32,907 nt of DNA. Source: Chlamydiales bacterium (GTDB taxonomy: Bacteria > Chlamydiota > Chlamydiia > Chlamydiales > Criblamydiaceae). Below, piece after piece: positions 24,324 to 32,897 of the stretch. The stretch spans positions 1 through 32,907 of the forward strand of contig JACKPN010000019.1 of assembly GCA_024233575.1 (NCBI GenBank). The letters run 5' to 3'. Numbering within the stretch: the stretch's first letter is position 1; every line of letters begins with the position of its first letter. The position numbers were made by a program, and so were the translations under genes. The notes under the pieces were generated by a model that worked only from the letters and a program-made list of their open reading frames with translations, did not search any database and was not told where the DNA came from.

Positions 24324-25759
24324 CCCGAACGATTTTTGAAAAATCACAAAACAAACAGCGCGCCTACAGTATTCCTAAAGGTGACGGCGAATTCAATAAT
24401 ATTGCCCCCACTAGCGGCCTCATCCGCGAGGAAGAGCTGAATCTTCCTGAGGTATCGGAGCTTGACCTGACACGACACTTCTGTGAGCTTTCCCATAAAA
24501 ACCGCGGTATCGACAACATCTTCTATCCACTCGGCAGCTGTACGATGAAGCTTAACCCCCGCGTTAACGAACTATGCGCATCCATGCCCGGATTCACCCG
24601 CACACACCCTTTGGCCCCCTGCTCGACAGTGCAAGGCAACCTCCAGCTCATTGATGAGCTGATCAAGATGCTATGCGAAATTTGCGGGATGACAGCGGGA
24701 ACATTGACACCGAATGCCGGAGCTCAAGGTGAGTTCACCGGAGTGATGATGATCGCCGCTTATCATCAATCGCGTGGCGATGAAAAACGCACCGAGATGC
24801 TGATCCCCGATAATGCCCATGGCACCAATCCCGCCACAGCGATGATGTCCGGCTTTACGACCATCTCCATTAAAACCAATAGCGTCGGCGATATGGATAT
24901 CGACGACCTCAAGGCGCACGTCTCCGAGCGCACAGCCGGCTTAATGCTGACAAACCCTAATACCTTGGGACTGTTCAGTCCCAAGATCGAGGAAATTGCC
25001 GATATCATCCATAAGAGCGGCGGCCTCCTCTACTACGACGGCGCCAACCTCAACCCGATCCTAAACATCGCCCGTCCCGGCGATATGGGTTTCGACGTGA
25101 TGCATATTAACCTGCACAAGACTTTTTCTACCCCCCATGGCGGTGGTGGTCCCGGGTCCGGCCCGGTACTCTGCAATGACAAGCTAAAGCCGTTTCTGCC
25201 CACCCCTATCGTTGTCAAAGAAGGTAACGCATACCGTCTGCAATGGAACAACGATAAAAGCATCGGCCATGTCTCCACCTTTCACGGGAACTTCCTCATC
25301 TACCTACGCGCCTATCTCTATGCCAAGCTGCACGGTCACTACGGCTTACGCCATCTTGCAGAAATTGCTGTTCTGAACGCTAACTACCTAAAGGCACGTA
25401 TCGGCAAGCTTTTTACCATCCCCTTTCCACAACCCTGCATGCATGAATTTGTCGTCCAAGCGGACAATTATCTTGATAAAGGCATCAGAGCCAACGACAT
25501 CGCAAAACGACTTCTTGATTACGGCATACATGCACCTACTGTGTATTTCCCGCTAATCATTAAGGAGTGCATGTTGATCGAGCCTACAGAGACCGAGTCC
25601 AAGGCCACCCTTGACAATTTTATCGAGGTATTAGAAACAATTGTTGAAGAGATCAACAACGATCCCGACCTTGTCAAAGGAGCTCCCTACACCTTGCCGG
25701 TCACGCGCTTGGACGAAGCACGAGCGGCAAAAAATCCGGTGTTGAAGCATATATCTTAG
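24320..25759 (+). CDS. gcvPB: Glycine dehydrogenase (decarboxylating) subunit 2
   Basis: Encodes 479 residues, the PLP-binding C-terminal half of the P protein. Landmarks are FYPLGSCTMKLNPRVNE (about 68-84), LTPNAGAQGEFTGVMMI, PDNAHGTNPATAMM, and the PLP site HINLHKTFSTPHGGGGPGSG, with K267 forming the internal aldimine. The C-terminal DYGIHAPTVYFPLIIKECML and EPTETES motifs are also present. The ORF overlaps gcvPA as ATGA, so the pair is coupled. The length agrees with split P proteins in bacteria. It is followed 23 bp later by a small ORF with a strong ribosome-binding site. Confidence 0.97.
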   Translation: MTRTIFEKSQNKQRAYSIPKGDGEFNNIAPTSGLIREEELNLPEVSELDLTRHFCELSHKNRGIDNIFYPLGSCTMKLNPRVNELCASMPGFTRTHPLAPCSTVQGNLQLIDELIKMLCEICGMTAGTLTPNAGAQGEFTGVMMIAAYHQSRGDEKRTEMLIPDNAHGTNPATAMMSGFTTISIKTNSVGDMDIDDLKAHVSERTAGLMLTNPNTLGLFSPKIEEIADIIHKSGGLLYYDGANLNPILNIARPGDMGFDVMHINLHKTFSTPHGGGGPGSGPVLCNDKLKPFLPTPIVVKEGNAYRLQWNNDKSIGHVSTFHGNFLIYLRAYLYAKLHGHYGLRHLAEIAVLNANYLKARIGKLFTIPFPQPCMHEFVVQADNYLDKGIRANDIAKRLLDYGIHAPTVYFPLIIKECMLIEPTETESKATLDNFIEVLETIVEEINNDPDLVKGAPYTLPVTRLDEARAAKNPVLKHIS

Positions 25760-25782
25760 CAAGTTACGGGACATAGGAGGCC

Positions 25783-25935
25783 ATGATGAATCCTCTCGAT
25801 CCCGTAACAAAGCGCCCCCCAGAATCCAAAGAGGCAAAAAAAATCGATCCCAAGATCCGTGAACTGCAAAAAAAACTGCGGCAATGTACATCGCAGATTT
25901 TTAACGGAGAGAAGAATCATGAAAAAACTCAGTAG
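25783..25935 (+). CDS. Small basic protein (50 aa), unrecognised
   Basis: A 50-residue frame starts at ATG 25783 (or the adjacent ATG 25786), with AGGAGG three bases upstream. The product starts MMNPLDPVTKRPPESKEAKK and continues with a short Lys/Arg-rich amphipathic helix. Its stop lies 17 bp inside the next gene. Spacing after gcvPB and a strong Shine-Dalgarno favour a real gene, but I know no homologue. It may instead act by translational coupling to the lipoprotein gene. Confidence 0.5.
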   Translation: MMNPLDPVTKRPPESKEAKKIDPKIRELQKKLRQCTSQIFNGEKNHEKTQ

Positions 25936-26380
25936 CGTTCTGCTCATTGTGTTGCTGCTACTCTCCTCATGCAAGAAGCAGCAGAAACGCGATAAGATCC
26001 GCCTTTTGCAAGAAATGTTTCAAGAGATGGTCATCAAAAAAGACGCCTCTAAAATTCCCGACTATTATTCTAAAGAGTTTCTTATGGATAGCAACGGGGT
26101 CACGATAGACTATGATTTCCTTCTCGAATCTCATCGTGCGATCTATACGACCTCTATTGAATATCTGATAGAGTATCAAGAGGATACCTTTCTTCAACAA
26201 GATGACAGAGTTGCCGGTAGAATGTTCATCACAACAAAGCGTCCTAATGAAGCTCCGAAGAGAATCGAAGTTATTCTAATCGTCCAATATTTAGATGATA
26301 AGATCTATCGTATTTGGGAGCTTACCTATCCAGATTGGTCAAAGCTCCCCGCTTTTGAATCAATGAGCAGCAACGGTTAA
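25919..26380 (+). CDS. Lipoprotein with NTF2/SnoaL-like domain
   Basis: I start at ATG 25919 (GGAGAG seven bases upstream), giving 153 residues; a frame opening at 25859 would not place the signal peptide at the terminus. The signal peptide MKKLSSVLLIVLLLLSSC ends in a lipobox with C18 as acylated residue. The mature part (about 28-145) has the helix-strand pattern of NTF2/SnoaL-like domains: LQEMFQEMVIKKDASKIPDY, then YYSKEFLMDSNG, and a long run of strands ending KIYRIWELTYPDW. Such domains bind small ligands or serve as scaffolds; no catalytic residues are assigned. The stop codon shares its TTAA with the stop of the convergent methyltransferase-like gene (26377-26380). Confidence 0.78.
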   Translation: MKKLSSVLLIVLLLLSSCKKQQKRDKIRLLQEMFQEMVIKKDASKIPDYYSKEFLMDSNGVTIDYDFLLESHRAIYTTSIEYLIEYQEDTFLQQDDRVAGRMFITTKRPNEAPKRIEVILIVQYLDDKIYRIWELTYPDWSKLPAFESMSSNG

Positions 26381-28587
26381 CCTGATACGCGTCGTGGCTT
26401 TTCTCTATTATCAACAAGTGCTTCGATAGGGCGCTTCTGTGGTCGTGGAGCAATTTTTTGATATAAGTAAATCGGTGTCCTTTTTGTCTGTTTTCCGTCA
26501 ACTTGTCTATGAGCGCCAATCATTCCCAAAGGCTTGAATTTATCGCTGTACTTCGTTTCCATGATCTCTACAAACCGATCTGCTAATGGCACCAAGTCCT
26601 CTCCCTGCTTATAATTGGCAATATGTAGAGCGAAGATGCCACCAATACGTAATACGTTATAAGCCTGTTTAATCAATCCACCCTCAAGAAACATTTTTAA
26701 CCATATTTCTAATTCGGTGTACAATGCAGAAGACTGATCAGGATCGTCTATGTTATAAGTTTCGCAATTAAAAAACTGGGATGAAGTAAAAAACAGATCC
26801 AACAGCCCAAAATATTTCTCAAGTATCTGTGTTGTTTCTTTGGTTTCAATTCCGCCTTTGATCGTATCGTAGGTAGCATCTTGGGCAATAAAATTGTGTT
26901 CACGTAAAAAAGAGATGATACGACGATACGGTTCATGCATGTCGGGGTTGGGGTCGACACCTATGTACGTGGTCATCCCCGCAGCGGCAGCACCAATCAT
27001 GCGGCTTCCCCAGCCTGCCGAACCGTCAAGCATTGTTTCGATTTTACCAAGTTCAGGCTTCGTACGCAGGTATTTAATGAGCGTGGTCGTGATCTTCGGG
27101 CTGAATGTTCCGGAAATGTGTGCAAGCTTAGAAATTTGATCAATAATGATCTCTCCTTCAAGAGAATCCTTCATTTTTGGATATAGTTCTAATAGCTCAA
27201 CAACCCTTTCATAGAATCTTAAAGGAAAGTTCGGATAGTGTTCAGAAATAAGCTGTAAAATTTCGTATGACTTTTCTCTACGTTCAGAGTTTTGCCCAGC
27301 AGGTAACCCGTAACGTTCTATTAATTTGCTAACGAGCTTCAACGCAAAAAACTTAGAAATCGACTGTTCATTTTTAAATACATCGATAAATTCTAAGAGT
27401 TTATCGAGTAATTCTCTTTGTTTTTTAGACAGATTGTTTAATTCATGATCAGGAAAAGTCTGCTGTAATACATCAAGCAACTGCTGGTGACTGATCTGTT
27501 CCGGTAGCAAAATAATTCGCAGGAGCAATGTAGCTTCTTTCGTCTCATCAAATATCTTCGGTAACGCTTTGCTAGCTTTAACCCGGGAAAAATGATGCGC
27601 AAACAAATGACGGCGTTCAGAACCAGGAGCCTTATTAATGATCACTTCTAAACCTTGGCGAGATTCATTTGTAGTTGTTAAGAAAGACTTTGCTCGTACA
27701 TGGAAAGAAAAGCTATCTATAAGGCGATTGATAAGCGCTGTGTTTGATTCAATAGACATCGATGCTATTGTTGGCCCATTATTGGAGGCAGCAGCAAATT
27801 GTATGTTAGGATCTTCCTTAATCATCTTTTCTAAGCTAATATCTCGTAATTGTTTAAACAAATCAATAATGTGATCTTTAAATAGCTCCGATGCATCTGG
27901 TAGGCCAAGTTGATGTATAGTATAAATATCTGCAATTCTAGCAGCTAATAAGTGATGGCCCAACAGCATTTCAAGACTTTTCCAACACATGACGGATAGC
28001 TTGTCACCTTCAGTATAATTTAGCTCATCCAACGCTGCGCTAAGATTACTGGGAAGAAGTCCAGGATTCTTCTGTATGAATTGATTGAGTGGGAATACAT
28101 ATTTTGGAAAATCTGAAGTCGTTTTAACCGATTTCGTAGCACTTGTAAACTGTATCCGCTGTATCGACGTCTCATTATTTTCATGGCAGTTTACTGATAG
28201 ATCGATCTGTCCTGTTGGTTTATTAACAAACTTCATGAGGTACCAGGACGCAACTTTAGTAATTGATGCCCTATTTTCCTCTTCGGGCAAAGACAAAGTA
28301 ACAGTGTTTCTAGGAACAAAAAGATACTCACTAAAGTTTAAAAGAGTTATCCCATTTACAGTGCTATACATTTCCCCGATGATAGAAAACTTTTCAAGAA
28401 CGATTACATTGACGATTTCCCTTGTAGAATGAGGAGAACGTTGTTGTACCTGTTGATTGATAGTCAGATTTTGTCGAGGACAGTTAATTAGGTTGGTTAC
28501 ACAATTCATTAAAAAACGCATTTTATTTGTAAATGAATACAATAAACAAAATACAATTACTTTGCAATGAAATATTAAAAAGCACAT
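26377..28587 (-). CDS. Large protein with C-terminal SAM-methyltransferase (DNA methylase-like) fold
   Basis: Encodes up to 736 residues. The C-terminal third is a Rossmann methyltransferase: MLDGSAGWGSRMIGAAAAGM (519-538) is motif I, followed by YIGVDPNPDMHEPYRR with acidic ligand region 545-549, then LLDLFFTSSQFFNCETYN (595-612), and finally LRIGGIFALHIANY (646-659). In phage-type DNA methylases the motif IV segment usually reads SPPY or PPY after the strand; here it is SSQF, so nucleobase methylation is doubtful. The first 500 residues are helical and unrecognised, with Lys/Leu-rich stretches. The start is uncertain: ATG 28587 lacks a Shine-Dalgarno and gives a hydrophobic N terminus, while ATG 28521 is in frame. 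AT-rich composition and the rRNA-end context suggest accessory origin. Host-directed effector is an inference. Confidence 0.75.
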   Translation of the reverse strand: MCFLIFHCKVIVFCLLYSFTNKMRFLMNCVTNLINCPRQNLTINQQVQQRSPHSTREIVNVIVLEKFSIIGEMYSTVNGITLLNFSEYLFVPRNTVTLSLPEEENRASITKVASWYLMKFVNKPTGQIDLSVNCHENNETSIQRIQFTSATKSVKTTSDFPKYVFPLNQFIQKNPGLLPSNLSAALDELNYTEGDKLSVMCWKSLEMLLGHHLLAARIADIYTIHQLGLPDASELFKDHIIDLFKQLRDISLEKMIKEDPNIQFAAASNNGPTIASMSIESNTALINRLIDSFSFHVRAKSFLTTTNESRQGLEVIINKAPGSERRHLFAHHFSRVKASKALPKIFDETKEATLLLRIILLPEQISHQQLLDVLQQTFPDHELNNLSKKQRELLDKLLEFIDVFKNEQSISKFFALKLVSKLIERYGLPAGQNSERREKSYEILQLISEHYPNFPLRFYERVVELLELYPKMKDSLEGEIIIDQISKLAHISGTFSPKITTTLIKYLRTKPELGKIETMLDGSAGWGSRMIGAAAAGMTTYIGVDPNPDMHEPYRRIISFLREHNFIAQDATYDTIKGGIETKETTQILEKYFGLLDLFFTSSQFFNCETYNIDDPDQSSALYTELEIWLKMFLEGGLIKQAYNVLRIGGIFALHIANYKQGEDLVPLADRFVEIMETKYSDKFKPLGMIGAHRQVDGKQTKRTPIYLYQKIAPRPQKRPIEALVDNREKPRRVSG

Positions 28588-28616
28588 GCTTGTTTAATTA
28601 TTATTTTAAAATAAAG

Positions 28617-28650
28617 GCAAAAAAAACCTGTCAGAAGGATCTGACAGGGC
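28617..28650 (-). terminator. Rho-independent terminator following the 5S rRNA fragment
   Basis: On the minus strand CCTGTCAG ATCCTT CTGACAGG forms an 8-bp stem with a 6-nt loop, followed by a run of eight T (28619-28626 on the plus strand as A). It lies 10-15 nt after the 3' end of the 5S-like sequence, as in rRNA operons, and closely resembles the terminator at 32863-32897. Confidence 0.88.
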
Positions 28651-28660
28651 GAAAGAAAAT

Positions 28661-28711
28661 TTGGCGGCGACCTACTCTCCCATACTTTTTTGTGTAGTAT
28701 TGTCTGAGCAT
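28661..28711 (-). pseudogene. rrf: 5S rRNA 3'-end fragment
   Basis: On the minus strand the sequence GTATGGGAGAGTAGGTCGCC, followed by GCCA, is the typical 3' end of chlamydial-type 5S rRNA. It is preceded by AATACTACAC, the part of domain IV/V that pairs with it. Only about 50 nt of the expected 115-120 nt are present; the 5' part is replaced by the 3' end of the large gene ending at 28727. It cannot be a functional 5S rRNA. It is followed by the natural rRNA terminator. Confidence 0.82.
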
Positions 28712-28726
28712 TTAGGAGATAACGGC

Positions 28727-31700
28727 TCACTCTTCAATCACATCTAACTTCTCGTATAATCGATATTTTAGACGCAAAGCGGAGGCATTGAATTGTTTTC
28801 CCTGCCCGGAAACCTTATTTGCTTTTACATGATCTTCAAACGTCAGACGCTTTGATGAAACAATTTCTGTTTTCCTCTTTGATTCAAGAGCTAGCGCTCC
28901 ATTCTGAAATACGCTCCGATCTCCATCAGTAAAAGTGATATTCATCTGCGCAAATTTAAGAAAATATCCTGGAAGATGGCAAAGATCTATTCGATAAATA
29001 TTTTTTTTCAATTGGGTCAATTTTGGTTCAATCAAATCAAAAAATGTTTCTCCATGTTTAGCAAAATAAGTCATCGCTTTGTATGTCAATGTTGAACAAC
29101 TGTAAAAATCGATCTGTAGCTTTTGATCAAAATAAATATATGACAGTTTAGGGAATCTTTTAGAAAGAGCTTTTTCAAAGTAATCAGGAACTCCAGAGGT
29201 TCCCTCTGAATCATAGATAAAGCAAAACTGCTGGCCGTCGCTTCTTTCTTGAATATATGCGCAGGTAGCGTGCACACCGTCAACATAACCTATCAGTAAA
29301 CGGTTCGAAGAAAAATCTGTGTTTGATATCCACTGTTCAAGTTGAGTAAGGTTGTTGTTGATACATGTCCAGGCAATATTGATACGCGATTGAGTAAACC
29401 ATCGTCGTAAAAGCTGCTGCAGCATATCTGCAGTAATAAAATGCTCGCCCCAATCTTTACCTTCTCGAATAAGAGGATTGTGCGTATCCGACTGCAGCTG
29501 TTTTAAAACTTGAGGATGACGTTTGAAGAAAAGAGCACGAAGATGCGGGTGCAGCACCAGATCTTTCTGCTGTTTTCCCTTGTTGACATAGGTGTCAGTG
29601 CCTTTAATCACAACAGCATCCATATCTATGTTCGGTTGAACTGCTTGAGCCGTATTGACTTCAGCAAGAATATATCGCTTTTCGAGCGAGTCATATCCAC
29701 CTTCTTTATACCCTAAAATAGGCGAATACCCATCTTGAGGCTTATCTTGCAAAGGAAAGGAATGATCTTCAGGCGTCTGCCCTCCAGCTCCAAATACAAC
29801 GCGAATAAACATGGGATTATCGCTGAGGATTTGCTCGGCAGCTTTGCGGTACATGCTGAGAACTTGCGGTCCAAGGTTTTTATATGGTGTTTCAATCGAG
29901 TCGATCACTAATTCAAAGAAGCCGCCAAATTTTTCATGATCAGGAGCAATGGCAATTCCAACATATGATTGCGCAATGTATTTGACTTTACCTTCTGAGG
30001 TATCCATAATTCTGTAGAAGCCACCATAACTCGATGTTGCTCCGTGGACGACAACCGCAGAGGAATGATCTCCGATATTCTGGCAGCAGCCTGTCTGCTT
30101 ACCTAAGTAGAAAATTTCCGGATTCTTGGTATTAATTTTCTCAAATCGCCAATTTGAGGGAAAAGCATCACCCTTTTTGGTTGTCATGGTAATTTCAGGG
30201 ATCAATTCGAAATGCTCTTTTTCTTTAAGAATCTTAATTGCTTTGAGTAGAGCCTCTTTATTGATACCAAACTTCACTGCCTGTAAAGCAAATTGGTGAT
30301 ATTCTATTGGTATTGAGCCAAAAAGCTCACAAGTGGCGATTAAAGCGATTTCTTTGTAGGTCAATGTAAAAGGGTCTTGCATCTTGCAGAATAACGGAAA
30401 GAGTGTGTCAAAACGCTGCAAAACTTTACTACCCTGCCGCTCTTTAATTAACTCCATAGATGTAGGAAAATATTTCTTCAGAGCCAGCAAGAGTAAATCA
30501 TTCAATCTACGGGTATTTTGCCTATTTCGTTTACTTCTCATTTCAGTTAAAACCGAGAGAATTTGTTTTCCAAATTCTTGATCGTCTTTAAATAAATTGA
30601 TAAGCAACTTTCGATAATTGGATGGCGTTCTATCAGCTTCGGGTCTATGACTGACACCTCGCCAGCAATGAAATTCAATCAACGGTGCGAATGACAGCAT
30701 TTTAAATCTTAAAGGATTTGATCCGTTATCCTCCATATACTTACGCCACTTAGAAATGTTCCATACGCCACTTTTGGGCAATTCAAAAAGACAGGCATCA
30801 TGGATAGGCTGTGTTGTAAAACGTTCTCCCCGCTTCATCTTTTTTTCGTTATTTTTTTTAAAATTATCAAGATACTGTAAGGCTCGTTCTGTTGTTTCAA
30901 ATAGCACTGTTAGCTTATATGCTTGTATCTTCTTCTCCTTTTCACTACACCCCTCATAAGAATTTTTGATATGTTCATACAGTTGATGATACACATCAGG
31001 ATTGAACCCAAAAGTACCATAAAGATTTCCAAGCGACCAAACATCTGTAAAAGTCGGGTAAAGCTCCTTCCAATTCGAAATTGATTGTATAGATTCAGTG
31101 TAATTGAGGGCCTTTCTCCACTCTATATTTCGAAGATAGTATGCAGATAAGGCTAATTTAATATGATTAATACAATACTCATTTACTTTATCTCTTTTTT
31201 CCTCTTGTGAATAAGAATGATCGTTCCAATAATCAATATATTCTTCAAACATCTCTTTTGTTAACAGTTTGTTATATATTGGATTAAGCTGATCAGTAAC
31301 ATTTTCATAAACAGCAGTTATGACTGGTTTAATCAAATGCGATCGGTCATTTTGTAATTTATCTATCAATTGATTGAGGTCAAGAACAAGAAATACTCCA
31401 TTCCGTGCTAATTCAATAATACCTTCATTCAAAAATAAAGAATTGTCAATGCCACTAAAATAAATACGACTATTACTTAAACTAATAACACACGAGTAGG
31501 TAATAGCATAATTTCGTTTTTGTAAATAATAATATGTATCTCTTGTTTCACTAATTCCTTTAGATCTCAATACATCTATAATAGATGGTAACAAGCGATC
31601 AGGAATTTGAGTATCATCAATGAAAGTATCAATTTCGAATCCTTCAATATCTCGTGCTGTGCTCAGAAGATGCATACATTCTTCATAGGGAAGACAAGGA

Positions 31701-32635
31701 AGATAATACGAAAGAGAGGCCCCATCTAATGCGCCTGCTCCTCTCGTCATCAATTGTTCAAAACCACGTCGACGTTCTTCTAAATTTTTTACATTCTTCA
31801 GCCAATGGTAAGACAAAGTTCCTGGGCATACTCCTGATTTTGTGATCATCAAATCCAATAACTCGACATCATTTTTCTCTGCCAGTTTCCCAAATGCAGA
31901 ATTACAGGGAATAGCTCCGCGATCTAACAGTTTCATGATCAACTCGCGATCATTTTTTGCTAATGAAAAGTAAAGTGTAGTTTTTGACATTACGAAATCA
32001 TATTGAAGCATGAAATCAACGAGTTCCCACTTTTCTTTATATATCGCTGCATCTAAGACAGCTGCAGTCCGCATTTCCGGCATGTTCTCAATCACATATC
32101 TCGCAACATTCTCAGGTCCATACTTAACGAAATCAACCAAATGTTCGTTAAAGAAAGGTACTCCTATTTCAAGAAGAAAATAATACATATTTTCGTCTAC
32201 ATGTTGCATGTGGCGTATTTCACCCCATTGATAAAACTTTAGGCCGCCATCAATGCATTTTTTGATCAGATCTTTTGATGCACCCTCGCTAATAAGCGCT
32301 TTAATAATTGGATTCAACTTAAAGTTTGAAGCAAGGAATGGGATCAATTTTTCGATGATATCGAAATGCTTTAAGTTAATTATGTGCCAAAAAAAACAGA
32401 TATCGCGGGACAGAGATTGCTTAATTAGCATGTGGTCAATAAGTTCCCGGTTAATTGGATCATCAGGCCATTTGTTGGCAGTCATTTTGAGAAATTTCAA
32501 AGAAAAAACCTTTCCTTTCTTCAGTTCTGAACGGATTTTTTCGGGAGCATCTAAATTGTCATCTGACGAACAGTTAGCTTCTGTCTGAAATCTATTTCTT
32601 GATAAATAACCGTATGATACAGTTTTACTAAACAT
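28727..32635 (-). CDS. Very large effector-like protein: ankyrin-like N terminus and YopJ/CE-clan-like C-terminal domain
   Basis: From ATG 32635 (a TTG at 32647 is in frame) it encodes 1302 residues. Residues about 86-266 show degenerate ankyrin-like helix pairs (for example WELVDFMLQYDFVMSK and RELIMKLLDRGAIPCN). A middle domain has TGCCQNIGDHSSAVVVHG (C850, C851, Q852), a YIAQSYVGIAI strand and LVIDSIE (D912), a module I cannot name. The C-terminal 250 residues contain VDGVHATCAY (H1122), CFIYDSEG (D1142/E1144) and QIDFYSCSTL (Q1174, C1180). This His-Asp/Glu-Gln-Cys order and spacing fit YopJ/AvrRxv (peptidase C55) or related CE-clan proteases, which act as deubiquitinases, deSUMOylases or acetyltransferases. 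No signal peptide. The gene is AT-rich and bounded by 5S-end/terminator sequences on both sides. No clear Shine-Dalgarno. Confidence 0.8.
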   Translation of the reverse strand: MFSKTVSYGYLSRNRFQTEANCSSDDNLDAPEKIRSELKKGKVFSLKFLKMTANKWPDDPINRELIDHMLIKQSLSRDICFFWHIINLKHFDIIEKLIPFLASNFKLNPIIKALISEGASKDLIKKCIDGGLKFYQWGEIRHMQHVDENMYYFLLEIGVPFFNEHLVDFVKYGPENVARYVIENMPEMRTAAVLDAAIYKEKWELVDFMLQYDFVMSKTTLYFSLAKNDRELIMKLLDRGAIPCNSAFGKLAEKNDVELLDLMITKSGVCPGTLSYHWLKNVKNLEERRRGFEQLMTRGAGALDGASLSYYLPCLPYEECMHLLSTARDIEGFEIDTFIDDTQIPDRLLPSIIDVLRSKGISETRDTYYYLQKRNYAITYSCVISLSNSRIYFSGIDNSLFLNEGIIELARNGVFLVLDLNQLIDKLQNDRSHLIKPVITAVYENVTDQLNPIYNKLLTKEMFEEYIDYWNDHSYSQEEKRDKVNEYCINHIKLALSAYYLRNIEWRKALNYTESIQSISNWKELYPTFTDVWSLGNLYGTFGFNPDVYHQLYEHIKNSYEGCSEKEKKIQAYKLTVLFETTERALQYLDNFKKNNEKKMKRGERFTTQPIHDACLFELPKSGVWNISKWRKYMEDNGSNPLRFKMLSFAPLIEFHCWRGVSHRPEADRTPSNYRKLLINLFKDDQEFGKQILSVLTEMRSKRNRQNTRRLNDLLLLALKKYFPTSMELIKERQGSKVLQRFDTLFPLFCKMQDPFTLTYKEIALIATCELFGSIPIEYHQFALQAVKFGINKEALLKAIKILKEKEHFELIPEITMTTKKGDAFPSNWRFEKINTKNPEIFYLGKQTGCCQNIGDHSSAVVVHGATSSYGGFYRIMDTSEGKVKYIAQSYVGIAIAPDHEKFGGFFELVIDSIETPYKNLGPQVLSMYRKAAEQILSDNPMFIRVVFGAGGQTPEDHSFPLQDKPQDGYSPILGYKEGGYDSLEKRYILAEVNTAQAVQPNIDMDAVVIKGTDTYVNKGKQQKDLVLHPHLRALFFKRHPQVLKQLQSDTHNPLIREGKDWGEHFITADMLQQLLRRWFTQSRINIAWTCINNNLTQLEQWISNTDFSSNRLLIGYVDGVHATCAYIQERSDGQQFCFIYDSEGTSGVPDYFEKALSKRFPKLSYIYFDQKLQIDFYSCSTLTYKAMTYFAKHGETFFDLIEPKLTQLKKNIYRIDLCHLPGYFLKFAQMNITFTDGDRSVFQNGALALESKRKTEIVSSKRLTFEDHVKANKVSGQGKQFNASALRLKYRLYEKLDVIEE

Positions 32636-32647
32636 AAAAACAACCAA

Positions 32648-32862
32648 TTTATTTAATTTAATAATGATTTTATCAAATGTTAATTAAGGTATTATAAAGA
32701 CTTCATAGATATTACGGTATCGCAATCTAGCTATAAACTAACTAGCTATCTCGGGAAATTAAGACTTATCTAGGTTCAATGAGCATCTGCCTGGCTTATA
32801 AATGGAGAAGAAACACAATTTATAAGGTTTAAATCGAAACAATTAAATGGATTAAAATAAAG
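32648..32862. other. AT-rich upstream region of the large effector-like gene
   Basis: About 215 bp without a gene. A minus-strand TATAAT (32691-32696) could be the -10 of a promoter for the 28727-32635 gene, but no good -35 accompanies it. The short repeats of CTAGCTAT around 32728-32750 have no clear meaning. Confidence 0.4.
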
Positions 32863-32897
32863 TAAAAAAAAGCCCTGTCAGACAAATCTAACAGGGC
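32863..32897 (-). terminator. Rho-independent terminator, probably of an rRNA operon beyond the window edge
   Basis: On the minus strand GCCCTGTTAGA TTTG TCTGACAGGGC forms an 11-bp stem (one wobble) with a 4-nt loop and is followed by eight T. It is nearly the same as the terminator after the 5S fragment at 28617-28650, including the T-rich approach on its upstream side (32898-32907). The gene it serves lies to the right of the window; 5S rRNA is the prediction. Confidence 0.85.
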
